Shown: piece by piece, positions 1 to 5,387 of the stretch
How positions within the stretch are numbered: the first letter of the stretch is position 1
Layout: each line of letters opens with the position of its first letter
Notes under the pieces: generated by a model
What the model saw: the letters and a program-made list of their open reading frames with translations, nothing else
Told to the model about the DNA's origin: nothing
Databases searched by the model: none
Program-made: the position numbers and the translations under genes
Source of the DNA: Rickettsiales bacterium
GTDB lineage: Bacteria; Pseudomonadota; Alphaproteobacteria; Rs-D84; CACZYB01
Length of the DNA: 9,784 nt
Direction: 5' to 3'
Assembly: GCA_031276335.1 (NCBI GenBank)
Contig: JAISNH010000050.1
Coordinates: forward strand, 1-9,784

Positions 1-377
1 CCTACAGGACAGTATTTTCCGCTAGGGCACGGCTTGCATTCAGTCATCGTACCGTCGCTATACGTCCCGGCAGGACACGGAGTGCAGACATACACCTGAT
101 CCGCGGCGGTTGCACCGGCACTCCCCAATAACAATAATATGCTGATTAGTCCGCCGTGGATTCCGGCGAAGGATTCCTTCCGTGGCCTGGATTCCGGTGT
201 CAAGCACCGGAATGACGAAGGATTATGCCGCATGGCGGTGGATACCGGTCTGCGCCGGTATGACGGGTTGGTGTGGATTCCCGCTTTAGCGGGAATGACG
301 GATAGTTGCTCTTGGCCGCCGGCCGGTGCCGGCATTACGTTCTCACCGCCACATCGGCGGTCTTTCATGGTCTTCAT
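1..377 (-). CDS. Secreted Cys-rich repeat protein, copy 1 (3' part cut by the window edge)
   Basis: An open frame of 125 codons runs off the left edge without a stop. The start at 377 (MKTMKDRRCGGENV) has an AGGGAG ribosome binding site 6 to 7 bases upstream and matches the start of the paralogue at 3301-4113. Residues 77-85 (LISILLLLG) form a signal-peptide core followed by ATA|ADQ, a plausible signal peptidase I site. The mature part begins VYVCTPCPAGTYSDGT and continues with CxxCPxGxY units, like the ephrin-receptor/GCC2-GCC3 type of Cys-rich repeat, so a disulphide-rich protein outside the cytoplasm is inferred. Between the first 15 residues and the hydrophobic core lie about 60 residues encoded by palindromic repeats (VIPAKAGI and SSFRCLTPESR segments), some 38 more than in the paralogue. 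Function is unknown. That it is a gene is fairly sure. Confidence 0.75.
   Translation of the reverse strand, partial: MKTMKDRRCGGENVMPAPAGGQEQLSVIPAKAGIHTNPSYRRRPVSTAMRHNPSSFRCLTPESRPRKESFAGIHGGLISILLLLGSAGATAADQVYVCTPCPAGTYSDGTMTECKPCPSGKYCPV
161..299 (-). repeat. Chain of palindromic repeats inserted in frame in copy 1
   Basis: Three inverted repeats and one half unit lie in a row inside the gene. They are 276-299 (arms ATTCCCGC and GCGGGAAT), 241-263 (GATACCGG and CCGGTATG), 191-213 (ATTCCGGTG and CACCGGAAT) and a half unit near 161-180. All end in the ATTCC/GGAATGAC type of arm seen elsewhere in the window. The reading frame stays open through all of them, as described for Rickettsia palindromic elements. 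Confidence 0.75.
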
Positions 378-472
378 AGTTTTTCTCCCTTTAGGCATCT
401 CGCTCGACGCCCTTATTGTTTCCTTTTAGTTACAACAAAACCATTCAGCTTTTGAATGGCAGGAGGTTACAA

Positions 473-502
473 ACTATACATGATATAGTGCTGCGTATTC
501 AA
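473..502 (-). promoter_or_regulatory. Candidate promoter upstream of the copy 1 Cys-rich gene
   Basis: On the minus strand TTGAAT (497-502) is followed after 18 bases by TATAGT (473-478). This would start RNA near 466 and give a leader of about 90 nt that contains a small hairpin (CCATTC/GAATGG, 441-459). A second candidate lies further upstream at 591-619, and which one is used cannot be told. Confidence 0.35.
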
Positions 503-505
503 TAT

Positions 506-588
506 ATTCCGCAACCCTCCAGCCGAAGCTGGAGTTTCATGTCGAGGTTTGCACACCCCACAGCGGGACTTTCCATCCGCTGCGGAAT
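506..588 (-). ncRNA. Putative cloverleaf-like structured RNA or leader
   Basis: The minus-strand RNA can fold into a four-way junction. The closing stem pairs 583-588 with 506-511 (ATTCCG/CGGAAT). Three hairpins lie inside it: 577-582/561-566 (CAGCGG/CCGCTG), 555-559/544-548 (GGGGT/ACCTC, one G-U pair) and 528-534/517-523 (CTCCAGC, a UUCG tetraloop, GCTGGAG). It sits upstream of the Cys-rich gene start at 377, just downstream of a possible promoter. No riboswitch or ribozyme family was recognised. It could be a regulatory leader, a small RNA or part of a mobile repeat. Confidence 0.35.
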
Positions 589-590
589 GG

Positions 591-619
591 AGTATATGAC
601 ATGCCGCGCCGGATTGCAA
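591..619 (-). promoter_or_regulatory. Second candidate promoter, upstream of the structured leader
   Basis: Minus-strand TTGCAA (614-619), a 17-base spacer and TATACT (591-596). RNA would begin near 583-585, at the edge of the closing stem of the putative cloverleaf RNA. The hexamers match 4/6 and 5/6 of the sigma-70 consensus. Confidence 0.35.
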
Positions 620-630
620 GCAGATGTTTG

Positions 631-654
631 GAAAAGGGGGATCAGCCCCTTTTT
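631..654 (-). terminator. Terminator at the end of the Bbp19-like gene
   Basis: AAAAGGGG (632-639) pairs with CCCCTTTT (646-653) around a 5-base loop, giving a near-symmetrical hairpin ending in U residues on the minus strand. The stop codon of the Bbp19-like gene (642-644) lies inside the loop. Confidence 0.7.
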
Positions 655-893
655 CCCTTCTCCGCCATGTTGGAAATAAAGGACACGAGGTAGCGCTGTC
701 CCTCCAGGTAGCGCAGCTCCTCGTTGCTGGCGCGGGGGGCGAGATAGCGGCCGAGCGTGATTGAGCGCAGGTATGCCAGCACCTTTTTGCCGCTTTCCCC
801 ACCGAAAGTACGGGCGAATTCACGCGCCAACGCCTCCATGCCGCCCTTGCCTTCCCTCACGCCCGCAGGCGTGTCGTCGAAAATGTCATTCAT
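642..893 (-). CDS. Small phage protein, Bbp19-like
   Basis: An 83-residue protein starts MNDIFDDTPAGV, with AGGAGG 5 to 6 bases before the ATG. Residues 45-75 (YLRSITLGRYLAP...EELRYLEGQRYLVSFI) resemble the Bbp19-type domain of small phage proteins named after a Bordetella phage BPP-1 gene; this is recognised by eye from the LRYLEGQR.LV..I core. Such proteins are usually coded near the portal and terminase of podoviruses, and a portal and terminase lie 3.5 kb upstream here. Their role is not known to me. The ATG is only about 15 bases behind the T-run of the preceding terminator, leaving no room for a separate promoter, so expression probably needs read-through. The stop lies in the loop of its own terminator. 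The gene looks intact. Confidence 0.75.
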   Translation of the reverse strand: MNDIFDDTPAGVREGKGGMEALAREFARTFGGESGKKVLAYLRSITLGRYLAPRASNEELRYLEGQRYLVSFISNMAEKGKRG

Positions 894-907
894 TATTGCC
901 TCCTATG

Positions 908-930
908 AAAAAACCCCGCACAAGGCGGGG
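908..930 (-). terminator. Terminator between the poly-G gene and the Bbp19-like gene
   Basis: CCCCGC (914-919) pairs with GCGGGG (925-930) around a 5-base loop, followed on the minus strand by six T (913-908). It lies 22 bases after the TAG of the upstream gene and directly before the Bbp19-like ribosome binding site. Confidence 0.85.
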
Positions 931-951
931 CGCCGGTTCGTAAAATTATCC

Positions 952-1999
952 CTACAAAGCCTCGACCGCATGCTTGCAATTCGCAACTTCGTCTATGGAT
1001 TCTTTCAGTTTTTTAAGGGCGATGCCCGAAGTGACCGCGCCGGTGCCGGCCCCCAACGCCCCGACGCCGCTGCTGATCGTAGAGGCGAGGCCGAGGTTTT
1101 TCGACTTGCCCGCATCCCCGTCTTCCTTGCCGGCCTCCACCTGCCCCATTATGCCGGTCACGGTTCCTACTATGCCGCCGGCCGCACCGATGCCGCTTCC
1201 GATAGTCGAGGCCGTAAGCAGATTCTTCACTTCGTCCAACGCGCCGACGTCAACCTTGCCGCACGCGCTTTTCGCGGCGGAGATCCCCGCGCTCTTCTGG
1301 GCGACGGCCGCATCCTTATCTTCCTCGCGGACGCCTGGATCGCTCCCATCCGCCATTTTCACCTGCGACGCATCGATGTCGTCCGGCATGATCTTCATCT
1401 GCTTCGTTTCGTAATTATAGCTTAGAAGCGGCTTCGTCCCGCTCGCTTCAAAAAGGACGAACGTCTTGTCCGGCAAAGTTCCCCACGACCCCTTTATATA
1501 GCTGCTTAAATTGATAGAATAGTTTTTGTATCTGATACCGGTAAGGCCCCTTAAAACATCTTCGCCGCACAGATGAAAAATCCAATCGTACAGCACCGTC
1601 CCATCCGGAGATTGCAGTTCTACATTCAAATCCATAGCGGAAAGCTCCGACGGAGTGCCGAAAATTACCGTGTCGCGACCTTTGTAATATTTGTCGTATC
1701 CGCTCGATCCCGCGCCGCTATAAAGCCACTGCCGCTTCTCCTTGCTGTAATCAAACATCATGCACGAGGGAACAGGAGAAGGGTCGAAAACACCTTGTGC
1801 GGCGCCGGATTCGTTTTTCGAAGAGCCACGGTCACGGGAGGAGGCAGCCCTGTTCGCACCGGCACTGCGCAACAAGTTACTCGTCCTCTGCGCTTCGGCA
1901 GCGGAAGCAATCGTAAATATTGAAATTAGGATAAAGGAGAACTTTGCTAGCTTAGCAACTGCCCCCCCCCTGGACAATGTGGTCTTTTTGTATAAACAT
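952..1999 (-). CDS. Exported protein with a poly-G switch near its start; currently out of frame with its best ATG
   Basis: The long frame is open from 1977 (TTG codon, no ribosome binding site) to TAG at 952. A much better start is ATG at 1999, with AGGAG 6 bases upstream, but it is one base out of frame: MFIQKDHIVQ, then a 9-G tract (1962-1970), then GGGSC and a stop. With 8 or 11 G the ATG joins the long frame, and 8 G gives 348 residues. Residues 20-34 are then a signal-peptide core followed by AEA|Q. The middle region (GTVLYDWIFHLCGED...) is unknown. The C-terminal 100 residues (LTASTIGSGIGAAGG, then TISSGVGALGAGT, then LKKLKESIDEVANC) align with the partial gene at 9070-9784, including a Cys at each end. 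It has its own promoter and terminator. A surface or periplasmic, phase-variable protein is inferred; a homopolymer sequencing error is the alternative. Confidence 0.75.
1962..1970 (-). repeat. Poly-G tract (9 G) between the start codon and body of a gene
   Basis: Nine consecutive G on the minus strand lie ten codons after the best start codon. Tracts of this length are classic sites of slipped-strand mispairing, and one base less would restore the downstream frame. Confidence 0.9.
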
Positions 2000-2027
2000 T
2001 ATTTTCTCCTTTTTATTATACGCGGGA

Positions 2028-2056
2028 ATTATATCATAATCCTGCAAATATTGGAA
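2028..2056 (-). promoter_or_regulatory. Promoter of the poly-G gene, extended -10
   Basis: Minus-strand TTCCAA (2051-2056), a 17-base spacer and TGATATAAT (-10 hexamer 2028-2033 with the TGN extension). The predicted RNA starts near 2021, about 22 bases before the ATG at 1999, which supports that ATG as the true start. The layout matches the ftsZ promoter in hexamers and spacing. Confidence 0.7.
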
Positions 2057-2085
2057 GGGAATTCTTCGTGAAAATCTTCCATTTG

Positions 2086-2107
2086 AAAACCCCGCGCTAG
2101 GCGGGGC
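2086..2107 (-). terminator. Terminator after the membrane-anchored solenoid-like gene
   Basis: CCCCGC (2090-2095) pairs with GCGGGG (2101-2106), followed on the minus strand by four T. It lies about 20 bases after the stop at 2128. Confidence 0.8.
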
Positions 2108-2127
2108 GCATGCAGATTTCCGGATTA

Positions 2128-2820
2128 CTATATGAAAATCTGGCCGGTCAGCTTCACATTGTACGGCAGGGCGCGGACGGAGGACTTTCCGCGGACGAAT
2201 ATGTGCCCGTCGATGAAGTTGCCGCCCATGAAGGTCACGCCCTCGGAATTCGTTATATATACGTTGCCCATCACGCTGAAGTTCTTCGGGATTTTCAGGA
2301 AGTCGATGTCGCGGATGTAAAGGTCGCCCATTACGCGCACATTGCTTTGCAGGTACTTCAGGCTGTCCTTCGAAAACAGCACGCTGCCGTTCACGACCTT
2401 GACTTTCTCCGGCTTCGGCTTCGAGGCGCGGATCGTCTTCGCGCTTTTCGCAGTCAGGACCTGCTTGTCGCACATCTTCGATCCGCAGACCACCTTCAGC
2501 CCGTCCAAATCGGAATAATCGAAGCCGCGCTTCAGCCCTATGTCGTGCGGGATCGACGGTTCGAATTCCTCCGCCTCATAGACGAAGTTCAGCGGCTGGG
2601 ATTTATAGCGGAAATTCCTAACCTCCGGACGCGGCAGGGATTCTGCACGGAAATCCTCGATATTGTTGCCGCGGCGGACGCGGATAAGGTAGCTTTCCCC
2701 CTTGGCTGATTCGGAATTTTGACATCCTTTCCGAGTAGAGCAATAATAAATCAGTCCACCGATTATGACAAGGAATATTCCTGTAAAAACAAGCTTATAT
2801 CTTTTTTTATTTGTATCCAT
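2128..2820 (-). CDS. Membrane-anchored protein with solenoid-like repeats, function unknown
   Basis: 230 residues. Residues 1-9 are Lys/Arg-rich and residues 10-26 are strongly hydrophobic (LVFTGIFLVIIGGLIYY), so an N-terminal membrane anchor or uncleaved signal is likely, with the rest outside the cytoplasm. The last 75 residues contain degenerate units of about 20 residues: VRVMGDLYIRDIDFLKIPKN, SVMGNVYITNSEGVTFMGG, IDGHIFVRGKSSVRALPYN and KLTGQIFI. The repeating xVxGxxxI pattern resembles a beta-solenoid or leucine-rich type fold, but no family is recognised. The middle part has two Cys (VVCGSKMCDK). The start has AAGGG about 9 bases upstream and a strong promoter. It stands alone between its promoter and terminator. 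That it is a real gene is quite sure; the fold is inference. Confidence 0.75.
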   Translation of the reverse strand: MDTNKKRYKLVFTGIFLVIIGGLIYYCSTRKGCQNSESAKGESYLIRVRRGNNIEDFRAESLPRPEVRNFRYKSQPLNFVYEAEEFEPSIPHDIGLKRGFDYSDLDGLKVVCGSKMCDKQVLTAKSAKTIRASKPKPEKVKVVNGSVLFSKDSLKYLQSNVRVMGDLYIRDIDFLKIPKNFSVMGNVYITNSEGVTFMGGNFIDGHIFVRGKSSVRALPYNVKLTGQIFI

Positions 2821-2850
2821 AACAGCACCCTTTTTGCGTTATATGATTGA

Positions 2851-2879
2851 AATATATCCTTATTTTATTTATTTGTCAA
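2851..2879 (-). promoter_or_regulatory. Strong sigma-70-type promoter of the solenoid-like gene
   Basis: A perfect TTGACA (2874-2879), a 17-base AT-rich spacer and TATATT (2851-2856) on the minus strand. A second TTGACA lies 14 bases further upstream as a direct repeat. RNA would start near 2844, about 24 bases before the ATG. Confidence 0.75.
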
Positions 2880-3084
2880 TATTTAATTGTCAAAAAATTA
2901 TTTTTGTTAAATGAAATGGCGAATGGTGGTGGCTAGGAGGTCTGGATTCCCAGGTTTGGCTGCTGTGCGCCGCCCTTCGGGTCGTTCCTGCGGCTTGCGC
3001 CGCAGTCACCCTTTCTCGGCGATACCCGCCTCGAAAGTCGCGGGAATGACAGGGTATTTCGCCGGTATGGCGAAGAAGGCAAAT

Positions 3085-3105
3085 CCTAAATGTTAAATGA
3101 TAAAT
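3085..3105. repeat. Heptanucleotide repeat, first run (3 units)
   Basis: CCTAAAT, GTTAAAT and GATAAAT follow each other directly. The same unit recurs 80 bases to the right. Confidence 0.75.
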
Positions 3106-3110
3106 AAACT

Positions 3111-3121
3111 GGGGGGGGGGG
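3111..3121. repeat. Poly-G tract of 11 bases in intergenic DNA
   Basis: Eleven consecutive G on the plus strand, directly after a heptamer run. It lies about 290 bases upstream of the start of the solenoid-like gene and 180 bases behind the stop of the Cys-rich gene. No credible reading frame crosses it. Confidence 0.9.
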
Positions 3122-3185
3122 TTGAAGAACCCGAGCGAATAAAACTTTCTTTGGATTCCGGTGTCAAGCACCGGAATGACGAGAA

Positions 3186-3227
3186 GATAAATCTTAAATG
3201 ATAAATGTTAAATCTTAAATGATTTAG
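3186..3227. repeat. Heptanucleotide repeat, second run (6 units)
   Basis: GATAAAT, CTTAAAT, GATAAAT, GTTAAAT, CTTAAAT and the degenerate GATTTAG follow each other without gaps. The consensus is SWTAAAT. Confidence 0.75.
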
Positions 3228-3300
3228 GGAGGGATGAAGAAGGTAGACCCCAAACTTCATCCCGTAAGATTCCGGCTTTCGCCGGAATGACAAAATAGCC

Positions 3301-4113
3301 TCAGTATTTCCCTTGTTCTTCGCACCACTTATCCGCGCCAAGAGTCAGAGGGTCATAACTCGAGCAGTAGCTGTAGTAGCCGCCGTTGAAGTCGCCGTTA
3401 AAGCACTCCAAATGCCTGCACTTATGCCATTGAGATGTGCATTCAATCCACTTATAATATTGATACCCAACATAAATATCTGTTGTCTTCCCCGGGCAGT
3501 TCAGCTTATTGCAATAGCTGGCGCCGGCAAAGCTATAGTGATCGTTTGGGCATTCAATACATTTATTACCATCGCTATAATAATTGGCATTGCATATGAA
3601 TGTATCGGCATTGGCCGGGCAAGACGCATTGCTTGGGCACGTTTTGCAACCCCCTTCCGAGTAATATGTGCCCGACCCGCACGACGTACAAGCCGTCTTG
3701 GCGGCATTAGGCGCTTGTCCAGCCGGACAAGTCTGCGGTGAAGCTGTCCCCACAGGACAGTATTTGCCGCTAGGGCAGGCCTTGCACGACGCCTGCCCTG
3801 TCAGATTCTGGTATTGTCCCGCCGGGCACGCATCGCAACTGCCGGCCATTATGTTCGGCTGATACTTCCCTGCCGGACACGGCGTACAACTCGTCCCTGT
3901 TCCGTCGCTATACGTCCCTGCAGGACAAGGCGTGCAGACATACACCTGATCCGCCGCAGTTGCACCGGTACTCCCCAGTAACAATAATATGCTGATTAGT
4001 CCGCTATAGATTCCCGCTTTCGCGGGAATGACGTTCGTACCGTCTTGTATCCCCGCCTTCACCGGCATAACGTTCTCGCCGCCACATTGGCGGTCTTTCA
4101 TGGTCTTCTTCAT
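3301..4113 (-). CDS. Secreted Cys-rich repeat protein, copy 2 (complete)
   Basis: 270 residues. The ATG at 4113 has an AAGGGG ribosome binding site and the same MKKTMKDRQCGGENV start as copy 1. Residues 15-36 are coded by palindromic repeats (MPVKAGIQ, VIPAKAGI). Residues 39-47 form the signal-peptide core and ATA|ADQ is the likely cleavage site. The mature protein has at least eight Cys-rich units, from CTPCPAGTYSDGTGTS through CDACPAGQYQNLTGQAS to CIECPNDHYSFAGASY, of the CxxCPxGxY type known from ephrin-receptor-like/GCC2-GCC3 domains. The last 70 residues are rich in Tyr, Trp and Cys and differ from the units. Many disulphides and an extracellular or surface position are inferred; ligand and role are unknown. 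No clear promoter was seen directly upstream, where a possible structured RNA lies. Confidence 0.8.
   Translation of the reverse strand: MKKTMKDRQCGGENVMPVKAGIQDGTNVIPAKAGIYSGLISILLLLGSTGATAADQVYVCTPCPAGTYSDGTGTSCTPCPAGKYQPNIMAGSCDACPAGQYQNLTGQASCKACPSGKYCPVGTASPQTCPAGQAPNAAKTACTSCGSGTYYSEGGCKTCPSNASCPANADTFICNANYYSDGNKCIECPNDHYSFAGASYCNKLNCPGKTTDIYVGYQYYKWIECTSQWHKCRHLECFNGDFNGGYYSYCSSYDPLTLGADKWCEEQGKY
4009..4070 (-). repeat. Palindromic repeats in frame in copy 2
   Basis: A perfect inverted repeat at 4009-4032 (ATTCCCGC, loop, GCGGGAAT) and a degenerate one near 4046-4070 (TATCCCCGCC...CCGGCATAACG) code for VIPAKAGI and VMPVKAGI. They stand between the start codon and the signal-peptide core. 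Confidence 0.75.
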
Positions 4114-4195
4114 TTCTTTATCCCCTTTTTAGTTTTTCCTTTGTAAAACGTTAAACTACTTCGCATCGCAAAAGTGTCGGGGATTTAACAAATCA

Positions 4196-4386
4196 TGCAA
4201 ATAGTAATGACCTCTCTGGTCTTTAGGATCGCTCCCTGGACATGCACCAAAGACTCCCCAACAGGACGCCGGGGAAACTCCACAGAACGCGAAAGGAATC
4301 CGCGCGCTGCGCTATTTGCAAAGGACTTGTTATGGTCCCGTACCCGCCTCTGGATACTAAGCGCGGAATACTCCGCACCTTTTTTT
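4196..4386 (+). ncRNA. Putative structured RNA of about 190 nt, family not recognised
   Basis: No credible protein is coded between the terminase stop (4433) and the Cys-rich start (4113). TGCAAATAG (4196-4204) can pair perfectly with CTATTTGCA (4312-4320), enclosing smaller hairpins such as GACC/GGTC (4208-4220) and CCCC/GGGG. After a GGAC/GTCC hairpin comes an intrinsic terminator with seven T on the plus strand, although no plus-strand gene precedes it. This points to an untranslated plus-strand RNA. I compared it by eye with 6S, SRP, RNase P and tmRNA and saw none of their signature motifs. Alternatively it is a minus-strand leader of the Cys-rich gene. No clear promoter was found. Confidence 0.35.
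4361..4386 (+). terminator. Intrinsic terminator on the plus strand
   Basis: GCGGA (4363-4367) and TCCGC (4372-4376) with an ATAC loop, followed after three bases by seven T (4380-4386). The T-run is on the plus strand only. Confidence 0.55.
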
Positions 4387-4432
4387 ACAATACTATAAAG
4401 GGAAAGCAAATGCAACAGGAATTTGCCGCCGC

Positions 4433-5305
4433 TTACACGTCGAACACGCTTTTAATCCTGAAGGTTCCGCAACGGGGCGGCCTTATGCGTGCGCGGCGTA
4501 GCGTAGTGGCCGGCATTGCGAACGGTTCGGCCGAAAGCGCGCTTGCAACCGCGTCCAGCCCGTCGTCGCGCCCCTTCGCATCCGGAGTCCACTCGACGAA
4601 CTCGCTCAGCCAAGGGGTGGCCTTGACGCGCGAATGAACGCTAAGATAGCCAGCAGAGACAACAGCATCAAACGCATCCAAAATCCTCAAAGCTTTCGAA
4701 CCCTTGGAGTTCTTTCCCATGACGGCGGCGGGAACATCGGCGGCGGCCAGCTCGCCCCTTAGAAATTCCGGCAGGAATATGCCGAGGCCGTTGCTTTCGA
4801 CATACACCGCCGGAACATGATAGCGGCGGAGGAAGCCTGCCACGCAGCGGCACTGCTCGCCGGCCGACCTGTCCCCTCCCCCCTCCGAATGGCGAAGGTA
4901 CATGATGTCGTGCAGGTAAAACCGCCCTTCGCAATCGACGAACAGCAGCGCGAGCACGCTGCTGTCGCCGTCGGGCGATCCGTATGACGGATCCCACCAG
5001 CACGAGCAGCGAACAATCTTCTTTCCGGCGATCGAGAAGGCAAGCATGCGGTTGCTTTCCACACGCTCCAGTTCCGCGTCGTAGAACTGCAGCCGCCCGA
5101 CATCGAACCGTCCCTCGCTCAGATCGACCGGGAGCAGCATCATCTGGGACGAGAACTTGTTCATGCCGGCCGCGCGGCGCAGCCGCTCGATCTTTTCCAC
5201 CGGAAACTTTTCCGGCCACGCGGGCGCGCCGTTTTCGATGACCGGAATCTTCAGCAGCCGCACCCCCTCCAGAAACGGGGCGTCGAAATCGCTATAATTT
5301 TCCAT
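4433..5305 (-). CDS. Phage terminase large subunit, nuclease half only
   Basis: 290 residues, against roughly 400-550 for a full terminase. Residues 10-75 match the linker before the nuclease (VIENGAPAWPEKFPVEKIERL, then NKFSSQMMLLPVD). The RNase H-like nuclease domain follows with its acidic motifs: D in WWDPSYGSPDGDSSVLAL (about residue 100), E in VYVESNGLG (about 170) and DD in KGRDDGLDAVASAL near the end. The N-terminal ATPase with Walker A and B is missing. In phages this enzyme cuts concatemeric DNA while the ATPase pumps it through the portal; without the motor it could at most cut DNA. The ATG lies three bases after the TGA of a 20-codon frame (5309-5371) in the same frame, which has the good ribosome binding site, so coupling or a broken N-terminus is likely. 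Probably a decayed or split terminase. Confidence 0.8.
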   Translation of the reverse strand: MENYSDFDAPFLEGVRLLKIPVIENGAPAWPEKFPVEKIERLRRAAGMNKFSSQMMLLPVDLSEGRFDVGRLQFYDAELERVESNRMLAFSIAGKKIVRCSCWWDPSYGSPDGDSSVLALLFVDCEGRFYLHDIMYLRHSEGGGDRSAGEQCRCVAGFLRRYHVPAVYVESNGLGIFLPEFLRGELAAADVPAAVMGKNSKGSKALRILDAFDAVVSAGYLSVHSRVKATPWLSEFVEWTPDAKGRDDGLDAVASALSAEPFAMPATTLRRARIRPPRCGTFRIKSVFDV

Positions 5306-5308
5306 TAT

Positions 5309-5371
5309 TCAGTCTTTCTCGAAAGGCGAGATTGTTTCAGGTTTCATCGCACATGGCGGCAGCCGCGGCAT
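5309..5371 (-). CDS. 20-residue leader frame before the terminase piece
   Basis: ATG at 5371 has a strong ribosome binding site (GGGAGG, 5 bases away) 16 bases after the portal stop. It codes MPRLPPCAMKPETISPFEKD and stops at TGA, two codons before the terminase ATG and in the same frame. It may be the remaining N-terminus of the original terminase, cut by a nonsense codon and a deletion of the ATPase part, or a leader that couples translation. It has no recognised domain. Confidence 0.4.
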   Translation of the reverse strand: MPRLPPCAMKPETISPFEKD

Positions 5372-5387
5372 AATTCCTCCCAAACAA

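Larger units (their letters stand above)
2930..3300. repeat. Repeat-rich spacer (no gene): palindromes, heptamers and poly-G
   Basis: No convincing gene was found; the open frames here are translations of repeats. In order the stretch holds degenerate palindromes with GGAATGAC-type arms (about 3022-3070), a heptamer run (3085-3105), an 11-G tract (3111-3121), an ATTCCGGTG/CACCGGAAT palindrome (3155-3177), a second heptamer run (3186-3227) and a GATTCCGGC/GCCGGAATGAC palindrome (3268-3291) just behind the stop of the Cys-rich gene, where it may act as a terminator or RNA-stabilising hairpin. Confidence 0.75.

Noticed and set aside
467..823. 118-residue minus-strand frame overlapping the Bbp19-like gene
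   Set aside because: It lies in another frame of the Bbp19-like gene and continues through its terminator and the structured leader, so it is a shadow.
2890..3341. Small open frames on the minus strand across the spacer
   Set aside because: They translate palindromes and heptamers (SFRRKPES, YHLTF), cross the poly-G tract and lack ribosome binding sites.
4196..4230. A tmRNA tag reading frame (GCA AAT AGT AAT GAC, then a stop at TAG)
   Set aside because: The short frame starts A-N-S-N-D but does not end in the hydrophobic Ala-Ala of a tag, and no tRNA-like acceptor part was found.
5306..5371. TGA read as Trp, joining the 20-codon frame to the terminase piece
   Set aside because: TGA ends the Cys-rich copy 2 gene at 3301 and the Bbp19-like gene in a terminator loop, so it is a normal stop here. 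Joining would still not restore the ATPase half.
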